Of a stretch of DNA of 6,418 bases, positions 1 to 4,983 are shown in pieces. Origin of the DNA: Clostridia bacterium (lineage in GTDB: Bacteria; UBA6262; WVXT01; JAUXBS01); assembly GCA_030619245.1 (NCBI GenBank), contig JAUXBS010000070.1:1-6418 (forward strand). The letters run 5' to 3'. Each line of letters begins with the position of its first letter. Positions within the stretch are counted from its first letter, which is position 1. The translations under genes and the position numbers were made by a program. The notes beneath the pieces were generated by a model. That model had not been told where the DNA came from, made no database searches, and saw nothing but the letters and a program-made list of their open reading frames with translations.

Positions 1-115
1 TAGTACTTCTGGCAGTCTTTCAAGGCCTTCAATAACAGTTAATGAATATGGGAAGATGACGGTGGCCTGGGAAGGTAGTGACGATATTCGTATAGTACAA
101 TGGAATGGTAATTAA
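1..115 (+). CDS. C-terminal end of a repeat-containing, probably extracellular protein (5' end outside window)
   Basis: An open frame enters from the left edge (first full codon at 2) and stops at TAA 113-115, giving 37 visible residues. It contains SRPSITVNEYGKMTVAWEG and ends in RIVQWNGN. The pattern Arg-Pro-Ser-Ile-x-Val, a polar turn with Gly, then V-x-W-E, and a closing strand ending W-N-G, is the style of one blade in sialidase/BNR-like or other beta-propeller repeat proteins, where each unit says in effect 'pair of strands plus a W-N-G turn'. The protein therefore seems to end at the close of one repeat unit. Family assignment is inferred from the pattern only; secretion and function cannot be judged because the N-terminus is missing. 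No terminator hairpin is visible after the stop. Confidence 0.55.
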   Translation, partial: STSGSLSRPSITVNEYGKMTVAWEGSDDIRIVQWNGN

Positions 116-302
116 TTATCAGAAAGAAGTGATGTCCTCCCTATAAATTAGACTACCTGCAGATAGAACCCAAATGTTCAATAATATATTTAGCAGTAAA
201 ACGATATATGTCGATTGTTTTTATTTGACTTAGAATTAATTGTTTATATAACAAAAAACAGTAGACTAATTGAGAATATAGAAAGACGCGTAAACAGAAT
301 AA
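116..302. other. AT-rich intergenic stretch with no recognisable gene
   Basis: This is 187 bases of strongly AT-rich sequence between the stop of the left-edge protein and the first codon of the hydrolase remnant. All frames are broken by stops or carry no recognisable protein pattern. I see no convincing terminator, tRNA or inverted-repeat pair. The reverse-strand frame that crosses it has no family resemblance and runs antisense to the hydrolase remnant. Confidence 0.6.
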
Positions 303-470
303 ATACACGGTGATTATGATCCGCATCCGGCCGAAGGAGTCCGAAAGCCATTGTCTACGGTACTGAAAGACTTCCGGTTCATCCTGCTTGAAAAATGCGG
401 GCATGTGCCCTGGCTGGAACGGCAGGCGAGGGACAGTTTCTATGAAATCATCAGCAAAGAACTGCGTTAA
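303..470 (+). pseudogene. Orphan 3' remnant of an alpha/beta hydrolase
   Basis: The frame opens immediately after an in-frame TAA at 300-302 and closes at TAA 468-470, giving 55 residues. They start IHGDYDPHPAEGV, continue with LKDFRFILLEKCGHVPWLER and end in KELR. This is the C-terminal part of the alpha/beta hydrolase fold: the G-D-Y-D-P loop after strand 7 carries the usual catalytic acid (Asp, codon 318-320), and C-G-H-x-P-W carries the catalytic His (codon 402-404), followed by the closing helix. The nucleophile Ser elbow, oxyanion region and cap are absent. No ATG/GTG start with a ribosome-binding site precedes it in frame, and upstream frames show no hydrolase sequence, so homology breaks abruptly near 302. 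I read it as a truncated remnant, not an expressed small gene. An assembly join is the alternative. Confidence 0.75.
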
Positions 471-506
471 GATATGATGATTTACGGAAACAGGAAGAAG
501 GAAGAT

Positions 507-1271
507 TTATTGTTTTTCTGTTTTTTTCGGCTTGTTCTTAAGCCGGGCAAATAAAACTATTCCGCATATTATCAAGACTATACTTATTACCTGTGAAGTG
601 GAGAGCGCTCCGATACTGCCTCGCGGATCGCCCCTGAATATTTCAATTACGAAGCGGGTCACACCGTAAAGCAGAAAAAAACCTGTGACAATTTCCCCGT
701 CGTACTTTTTATTTTTATATATTCTCCATAATACCAGAAACAACAATAAAGACATCCCCGCCGAAAACAACTGTATTGGAATCACAGGCACGCCCGCTGC
801 TCCTGCGAGGCTGTCGGGGTGGAACATCATACCCAGCCAGGAATGAGATTCCCTGCCATAGCAGCAGCCATTGGCAAAACACCCTATTCTTCCGAAAATG
901 TACATGAGCGGTATGGTTACGGCAAAAACATCAAGGGTCTTCCACAAATCCAGCCCCATCTTTTTAATTCTCCATATTCCAACGGAGGTACCTGCAATAA
1001 ACGCGCCGTAAAAAACTAAACCCGCAGAGGAAAACAGGGTATCTTTCGGAGATTCAAGGAACATTTCCCACTCAACTATGATATACAACAGCCTTGCTCC
1101 CAGGAGCCCTGAAGCTATTATCCAGATTAACAGGTATTCAATCTGAACCGGGTTTATGTTTTCATGTTTTGCCAGCCGTAAAAGGAAAAACCAGGAAACC
1201 AGGATACCTATTACAAGCAGCACACCGTATGTGTTTACCGAAAAAGGCCAGGTCAACAGGACAGGGAACAT
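507..1271 (-). CDS. lgt: Prolipoprotein diacylglyceryl transferase (Lgt), variant-signature subfamily
   Basis: Lgt transfers diacylglycerol from phosphatidylglycerol to the lipobox Cys of prolipoproteins in the inner membrane, the first step of lipoprotein maturation. The 254-residue product is of family length and mostly hydrophobic, with about seven membrane segments (roughly 15-35, 47-66, 85-100, 115-130, 166-186, 195-210, 225-245). The Lgt signature is GRIGCFANGCCYG at 127-139, and the C-terminal motif RFVIEIFRGDPRG lies at 206-218. Compared with the E. coli-type signature, the first Asn is Cys (C131), the Glu is Cys, and the HGG motif reads Y88-G-A; such Cys-rich, Tyr variants occur in some Lgt homologues. 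P165-I-Q-L-F matches the PxQLY(E) region. ATG 1271 is preceded by a clear GAGGAG Shine-Dalgarno. It lies last in the cluster, 90 bp after the second SDR gene; no strong promoter or terminator is seen in that gap. Confidence 0.93.
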   Translation of the reverse strand: MFPVLLTWPFSVNTYGVLLVIGILVSWFFLLRLAKHENINPVQIEYLLIWIIASGLLGARLLYIIVEWEMFLESPKDTLFSSAGLVFYGAFIAGTSVGIWRIKKMGLDLWKTLDVFAVTIPLMYIFGRIGCFANGCCYGRESHSWLGMMFHPDSLAGAAGVPVIPIQLFSAGMSLLLFLVLWRIYKNKKYDGEIVTGFFLLYGVTRFVIEIFRGDPRGSIGALSTSQVISIVLIICGIVLFARLKNKPKKTEKQ

Positions 1272-1361
1272 ATTTTCTCCTCATGCTTATTTATAAATAT
1301 TCAGCGTAACCCTTATTTTTAACATATGTGAGTGTTATGACTTCGTGGTCAGCTTATTATC

Positions 1362-2345
1362 TTACAGATTCTTTATATAATCCGCTGTTATAATAACCCC
1401 TTCTTCAAGGGTTGCAACCGGTTTGTAGCCGTCATTCCTTGCCTTTGACAGGTCATAGAAGTAAACGCTTTTCGCCATTCCTTTTACGATGTCTCTTGAA
1501 AGCATTGGGGTGAACCCGAACAATTTTCCGGTGAGTTCCAGGACGGCGGCTATTGAGTAAGCAAGCAGGTAGGGGATGCGGACTATTCTTTTGTTAACGC
1601 CGAAAGCCCGGCTGATATGCGCCAGCAGGCCCCTGAATTTGACCGGGTCGCCGTCCGCTATGATATAAGTGTGTATGCCGGCGGCGTGTTTGCCGGCGAA
1701 GTGAATCATTGCGCTGGTAAGGTTCTTGACGTAGCATATCGGGAAGTAGTTCTCCGTGTCTCCTATGATGACGAATGTTTTTTTCCTCATGTTGTTGAAC
1801 AGTTTTGACGCGGCCGAGTTCTGATTTGCCCTTGGCCCGAATATGATTGGCGCGCGCACTATGATGCAGGTAATCTTATCTTTTGCAAGTTCCTTGATTT
1901 TTTGCTCGGCTTCGTATTTCGATTCGCCGTACAGGCTGTCCGGTTTACAGGGGGTTTCCTCGGTCATTGGTTTTTCCGGGGTTCCCACGGGGCCCATTGT
2001 GCCGAAACTGCTGATAAAGACAAAGGTTTTTGCCTTTTTAGCGATTGCCGCCTCAAGGACGTTTACCGTCCCTTCAACGTTTATTTTTTGGTACTGTTCT
2101 TTGGAGGCCTTCGCGGCGCCCAGTATGGCTGCAATGTGAAAGACCGTATCACCTTCCTTGATATTATCTTCAAGGCTTTTTTTATCGGTGATACTTGCTT
2201 TTATAACCGGTACCTTGATGCTGTCAAGGTATGAAGTATCGGTCAACCCCCGGCTGAGGCAGATGACTTCATAGTTTTTCTCAAGCAGTGTATCAGCCAG
2301 GTGACTGCCTAAAAATCCGGTCCCTCCGGTTATCACGGCTCTCAT
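1362..2345 (-). CDS. NAD-dependent epimerase/dehydratase (extended SDR), second of a pair
   Basis: A 327-residue extended short-chain dehydrogenase/reductase, the normal length. The N-terminal Rossmann fold shows the cofactor motif G7-x-x-G10-x-x-G13 in TGGTGFLGSHL, then the F-H-I-A-A strand-4 motif near 69-73, the catalytic Ser region at S112-S113, the catalytic Y139-x-x-x-K143 (YGESK), and RAPIIFGP at 164-171, typical of NAD-sugar epimerases and 3-beta-HSD-like members. The C-terminal substrate domain is not diagnostic, so the substrate (a nucleotide sugar, flavanol-like or isoprenoid/sterol-type ketone) cannot be named. ATG 2345 directly follows the TAA of the upstream SDR gene, and its AAGGAG Shine-Dalgarno lies within the end of that gene, implying translational coupling. 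It resembles its neighbour in architecture but differs clearly in sequence, so an old duplication or parallel recruitment is possible. Confidence 0.9.
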   Translation of the reverse strand: MRAVITGGTGFLGSHLADTLLEKNYEVICLSRGLTDTSYLDSIKVPVIKASITDKKSLEDNIKEGDTVFHIAAILGAAKASKEQYQKINVEGTVNVLEAAIAKKAKTFVFISSFGTMGPVGTPEKPMTEETPCKPDSLYGESKYEAEQKIKELAKDKITCIIVRAPIIFGPRANQNSAASKLFNNMRKKTFVIIGDTENYFPICYVKNLTSAMIHFAGKHAAGIHTYIIADGDPVKFRGLLAHISRAFGVNKRIVRIPYLLAYSIAAVLELTGKLFGFTPMLSRDIVKGMAKSVYFYDLSKARNDGYKPVATLEEGVIITADYIKNL

Positions 2346-3356
2346 TTAATTCTCCTTCCCGGCATAATTTTTATAAAATTCATAAGCGTCCCGGAAGGTT
2401 TCCTCAAGCGTTTTTTCTGCTTTCCAGCCGAGTTCGTTTTCCGCCTTTTTGCATGTATAGTAGCGGAACTTGAATCCCGGGGCAAGGATTTCCTTCGTAA
2501 GTTTGGGTTGTTTGGAGGATATCATTTCCAGGAATGTTATCGGGGGCACTATAACCGTCCCGAGCCATTTTGGAAGGGTTTTGGCCGGGGGGCGCGCGTT
2601 TAAAACCCCCGCCAGGGTTGTAAGCATGTCCCGGTAGGTGTAATTGCCGCCAACCAGCAGGTGGTTTTCACCCGGGGTTCCCTTCTCGAGCATTGCCACA
2701 AGAGCGCTTACGGTGTCCCGGACGTCAATAATTGAGAAACCGCCCGGAAGCATTGCGGGGACACTGCCTGACAGGAGGTTCTCAATAAGAGGAAATATCT
2801 TCCTGTCCCAGGGGCCGAACATGGTTGAAGGGTTTGCTATTACCGCCGGGAACCCTTCCCTGCAGGCTTCTTTCACTTTTTGCTCGGCGTGGTATTTTGA
2901 AAGCATGTAATAACAGCCCCCGGCCCGGTTCCAGTCATAACGGTAGGCCTCGTCCGCGGGGTTGTTTTCATCATTGTTGTAACCGAGCGCGGCGGTTGAG
3001 CTGACGTATATTAATCTCTTTACCTTGTGTTTCCTGCACAGGCTGATTATGTTCTCGGTACCGTTGATGTTGGTATTGTATAGGGCCTTTTTATCCCTGC
3101 GCCAGAAAGATACCATTGCCGCCGCGTGGAACACGGCGTCAATGCCGCGGAAGTGCGTGTCAATGGTGTCCGGGCGGGTTATATCCGCGTCGCTCACAAT
3201 TTTTATGTTTGGCCTGCCGTTCAGTTCCCCGTTGAAGAAATCAGTTTTTATCCTGTCCAGAATGGTGATATTATATTCCGGGTTCTTTTTTACGAGGGCG
3301 TTGACCAGGTGCTGGCCCACGAACCCGAGCCCTCCGGTTATTAATATGTTTTTCAA
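2346..3356 (-). CDS. NAD-dependent epimerase/dehydratase (extended SDR), first of a pair, TTG start
   Basis: A 336-residue extended SDR when started at TTG 3356-3354. The cofactor motif is G8-x-x-G11-x-x-G14 in ITGGLGFVGQHL, with acidic D34 after strand 2 (ILDR), suggesting NAD(H) preference. AVFHAAAMVSFW lies at 74-85, S119-S120-T121 provides the active-site Ser/Thr, Y150-x-x-x-K154 (YMLSK) is the catalytic pair, and NPSTMFGP lies at 175-182. The style is that of dihydroflavonol-reductase/HpnA-like sugar epimerases, but the substrate is unknown. The start choice rests on an AGGGAGG Shine-Dalgarno 5 bases before TTG and on the Rossmann strand beginning at residue 2. A longer in-frame ATG at 3467 adds 37 residues with no family resemblance, has no ribosome-binding site, and would span the candidate promoter. 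It is first in the minus-strand cluster and its stop abuts the next gene's ATG. Confidence 0.88.
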   Translation of the reverse strand: MKNILITGGLGFVGQHLVNALVKKNPEYNITILDRIKTDFFNGELNGRPNIKIVSDADITRPDTIDTHFRGIDAVFHAAAMVSFWRRDKKALYNTNINGTENIISLCRKHKVKRLIYVSSTAALGYNNDENNPADEAYRYDWNRAGGCYYMLSKYHAEQKVKEACREGFPAVIANPSTMFGPWDRKIFPLIENLLSGSVPAMLPGGFSIIDVRDTVSALVAMLEKGTPGENHLLVGGNYTYRDMLTTLAGVLNARPPAKTLPKWLGTVIVPPITFLEMISSKQPKLTKEILAPGFKFRYYTCKKAENELGWKAEKTLEETFRDAYEFYKNYAGKEN

Positions 3357-3361
3357 AAGCG

Positions 3362-3368
3362 CCTCCCT
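3362..3368 (-). promoter_or_regulatory. Shine-Dalgarno that sets the TTG start of the first SDR gene
   Basis: Read on the minus strand the sequence is AGGGAGG-CGCTT-TTG. The purine run complements the 16S rRNA tail strongly and sits 5 bases before TTG 3356, while no ATG exists in frame between 3467 and this point. It decides the start of the downstream gene. Confidence 0.75.
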
Positions 3369-3390
3369 GAAATTATGAAATACTTTCAGT

Positions 3391-3420
3391 ATAGTAACAG
3401 AAAACAATATTTTTGTCCAA
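3391..3420 (-). promoter_or_regulatory. Candidate sigma-70-type promoter for the SDR-SDR-lgt cluster
   Basis: On the minus strand TTGGAC (3420-3415) is followed after 18 bases by TACTAT (3396-3391), and the spacer ends in TGT, giving an extended -10 (TGn) element. Transcription would begin near 3384, leaving a leader of about 28 bases that contains the Shine-Dalgarno. The hexamers are imperfect, so this is a prediction; other AT-rich hexamers in the same gap could serve. Confidence 0.4.
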
Positions 3421-3460
3421 TAGAAATTGCGGGTTAAGTAAATTATAATGGTTTTTAGAA

Positions 3461-3489
3461 TTGACATAACTGAATAAATATAATAATAT
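3461..3489 (+). promoter_or_regulatory. Candidate sigma-70 promoter for the CNB protein-lipoprotein pair
   Basis: A perfect TTGACA (3461-3466) is followed after 17 bases by TAATAT (3484-3489), then by a purine-rich ribosome-binding site ahead of ATG 3518. The -10 match is 4 of 6, but the -35 is consensus and spacing optimal. The -10 lies inside an AT-only inverted repeat (3479-3493). Confidence 0.5.
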
Positions 3490-3493
3490 TATA
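3479..3493. repeat. 15-bp AT-only perfect inverted repeat over the -10 region
   Basis: TATAATA (3479-3485), a central A, then TATTATA (3487-3493): the arms are exact reverse complements. It overlaps the predicted -10 of the + strand pair and could be an operator for a dimeric regulator, but in such AT-rich sequence it may be chance. Confidence 0.35.
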
Positions 3494-3517
3494 GTATAGT
3501 TAAATAGAGGTGGGCTC

Positions 3518-3967
3518 ATGAAAATAACAATCAGGGAATATTTTAAAAAACATACTAAGATAGGCGACCTGGCCGAAAGGGAAATAGATGACCTTAAAAA
3601 GATATTCCTGGAAAAAAACTTTAAAAAGGATGATGTTATTTTTAAGGAAAATGAAATGGGCGACAGGATGTATTTCATTATTGACGGCCTCGTAAAAATA
3701 TATCTGACGGACCTTGAAGCAGGGAAAACAATAGCCCTGATGAAAAAAGGCGAAATGTTTGGGGAATTAGCTTTTTTTGACAGGCAGCCGCATTCAGCGG
3801 AAGCAGTGGCGCTGACGGAGACAGGCATGTTCGTCCTTGATTTGAATAAGTTTAAGGAACTCAGGCAGTCCAATCCCGGGCTTGCCCTTAAAATAATAGA
3901 TATTATTCTGAATACTGTTGCAAAAAGGTTGAGGGGGACTACCCGAAAGATGTATGGATTGTATTAA
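3518..3967 (+). CDS. Stand-alone cyclic-nucleotide-binding-domain protein (CRP-like sensor without HTH)
   Basis: The 149 residues form one CRP/FNR-type cyclic-nucleotide-binding domain: an N-terminal helix (about 16-32), a beta-roll with GDRMYFIIDGLVKIY at 48-62, the phosphate-binding-cassette region GEMFGELAFFDRQPHSAEAV at 78-97, and a C-helix (about 121-145) that normally mediates dimerisation. G82-E83 of the cassette are present, but the Arg that binds the cyclic phosphate in CRP is His92 here (QPHSA against the usual xPRSA), so cyclic-nucleotide binding is uncertain. No helix-turn-helix follows; the next gene starts 17 bp downstream, so none was lost to a local frameshift. It is therefore more likely a sensor or adaptor acting through protein contacts than a transcription factor. 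ATG 3518 has AGAGGTGGG upstream. It probably forms an operon with the lipoprotein gene. Confidence 0.85.
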   Translation: MKITIREYFKKHTKIGDLAEREIDDLKKIFLEKNFKKDDVIFKENEMGDRMYFIIDGLVKIYLTDLEAGKTIALMKKGEMFGELAFFDRQPHSAEAVALTETGMFVLDLNKFKELRQSNPGLALKIIDIILNTVAKRLRGTTRKMYGLY

Positions 3968-3984
3968 AAGGGAGAGAAAGCAAT

Positions 3985-4956
3985 ATGGTTAAGGCTCGTT
4001 TAATTTGTTTGGAATTAATGATGGTTGCGGCATTTATAATTATGCTTCCCGGGTGCGCAGCTTCTGCAAAGAAGAAGGGGAAAGAACCCCCCGTGAAATT
4101 CGACAGGGTTTTAGCGGAAGAGGTGATCCGGAAGGCGAAGGAAAATTCTATACAGAGGATTGCCGTGCTGGAATTTCCCTCCATTGACGGGGAGACTTCA
4201 GATGAAGGCAGGCTCCTTGCGGAAAGGATGATAAGCAATATTGTTACGGAAGGGTCGATAAGCGTTATTGAAAGAAACAGTATTGACAGGATACTTGAAG
4301 AGCAGAAACTACAGGCATCAGGTGTTATTGATTCATCCACGGCAAAGGAAATAGGAATGGTCCTGGGGGTTGATGCCATTTTAATGGGAACGGTTGTCGT
4401 GCTGGAGAATAAAAGTGAAGTGCAGGTAAGGCTGGTGAAAGTGCAGACAGGGCTCATAGTTTACGCTGTTACAAGAGCGGCGGAATTAGAATTTTCCGGC
4501 GGCTCTTCAAACAGGTACGCAGCAATGAAAAAGAACGAACCCAAAAAGTACAGGGCCTTCATTAAAAAGAACAGGAAGCTTATAAAAATGAGGGAGAAAA
4601 ACCCGGACCTTTTCAGGAGGCTCATGAACACCAGGAAGAGGCTTTTCAGGCTGGCAAAGGAAGAACCGGGTAAGTTTATAAGAATGATGGGCCCGGACCT
4701 GATTATCCCGATAGGCGCGAAAATGATGGGAGTGAAAAAAACCATTGAATTATTAAGGACCTGTTGTCCTGACGATTACGAAAAACTTTACAAGCTGAGG
4801 AAAGAAATACTTGATAAAGAGAAAGAAAAAGAAGACAAACTCCTGTATAAAGGCGGTCAAAGAGATTACAGGAACCAGAAAAAATCTCGAGGGGGTGGCA
4901 GTAACAGGTCCGGGAATAAATACGGGGATCCAAAGTATAATAATAAGCGCTACTAG
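3985..4956 (+). CDS. Lipoprotein with CsgG/FlgO-like domain and C-terminal basic 21-residue repeats
   Basis: The N-terminus (Lys3, Arg5, hydrophobic stretch, then lipobox L21-P-G-C24) is a lipoprotein signal; Ala25 at +2 suggests outer-membrane sorting. Glu10 inside the hydrophobic stretch is unusual. Residues about 57-168 match the CsgG/FlgO-like periplasmic fold: RIAVLEFPSIDG, SVIERNSIDRILEEQKLQ, SGVIDSSTAKEIG and GVDAILMGTVV. These proteins take part in outer-membrane export (CsgG, curli) or flagellar/envelope assembly (FlgO), but this is not CsgG itself: the transmembrane pore region is not evident. Residues 186-248 form three 21-residue units beginning Pro-x-x-Tyr/Phe, and the tail (about 278-323) is Lys/Arg/Gly/Asn/Tyr-rich and low in complexity. 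GGGAGAG precedes ATG 3985, 17 bp after the CNB gene. Its exact role is unknown. Confidence 0.8.
   Translation: MVKARLICLELMMVAAFIIMLPGCAASAKKKGKEPPVKFDRVLAEEVIRKAKENSIQRIAVLEFPSIDGETSDEGRLLAERMISNIVTEGSISVIERNSIDRILEEQKLQASGVIDSSTAKEIGMVLGVDAILMGTVVVLENKSEVQVRLVKVQTGLIVYAVTRAAELEFSGGSSNRYAAMKKNEPKKYRAFIKKNRKLIKMREKNPDLFRRLMNTRKRLFRLAKEEPGKFIRMMGPDLIIPIGAKMMGVKKTIELLRTCCPDDYEKLYKLRKEILDKEKEKEDKLLYKGGQRDYRNQKKSRGGGSNRSGNKYGDPKYNNKRY
4540..4728 (+). repeat. Three tandem 21-codon repeats inside the lipoprotein gene
   Basis: Units begin at P186 (PKKYRAFIKKNRKLIKM), P207 (PDLFRRLMNTRKRLFRL) and P228 (PGKFIRMMGPDLIIP), each exactly 21 residues apart. The first two are close: P-x-x-Y/F-R-x-F/L-I/M-x-x-N/T-R-K, then a hydrophobic/basic helix ending in Glu/Lys; the third is degenerate. 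A further P262-D-D-Y with basic helix follows out of register. The pattern predicts short amphipathic, positively charged helices. Confidence 0.7.
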
Positions 4957-4983
4957 TATAAACCGGAACCGTCCCTGTTTTTA

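Noticed and set aside
153..404. Minus-strand 83-codon ORF
   Set aside because: It lies antisense to the hydrolase remnant in its first part and otherwise crosses AT-rich gap; Leu/Tyr/Phe-rich translation shows no family pattern and no ribosome-binding site.
1333..1352. TGAC/GTCA short inverted repeat between the second SDR gene and lgt
   Set aside because: Only a 4-bp stem with no T-run; not a credible terminator or operator.
3357..3467. 37-residue N-terminal extension of the first SDR protein from ATG 3467
   Set aside because: No Shine-Dalgarno, no family similarity, and it overlaps the candidate promoter; the TTG start with AGGGAGG fits the Rossmann N-terminus.
3373..3873. Minus-strand 166-codon ORF antisense to the CNB gene
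   Set aside because: Translation is low-complexity Ser/Phe/Leu typical of an antisense shadow; the + strand frame is a clear CNB domain with a ribosome-binding site.
3939..4745. Two minus-strand ORFs antisense to the lipoprotein gene
   Set aside because: Both are Ser/Thr/Ile/Phe-rich shadows of a well-supported + strand protein.
4957..4983. Possible bidirectional terminator between the convergent lipoprotein and helicase genes
   Set aside because: A T-run is present, but the only inverted repeats are 3-bp arms with loops too small (CGG-AA-CCG); no stable hairpin.
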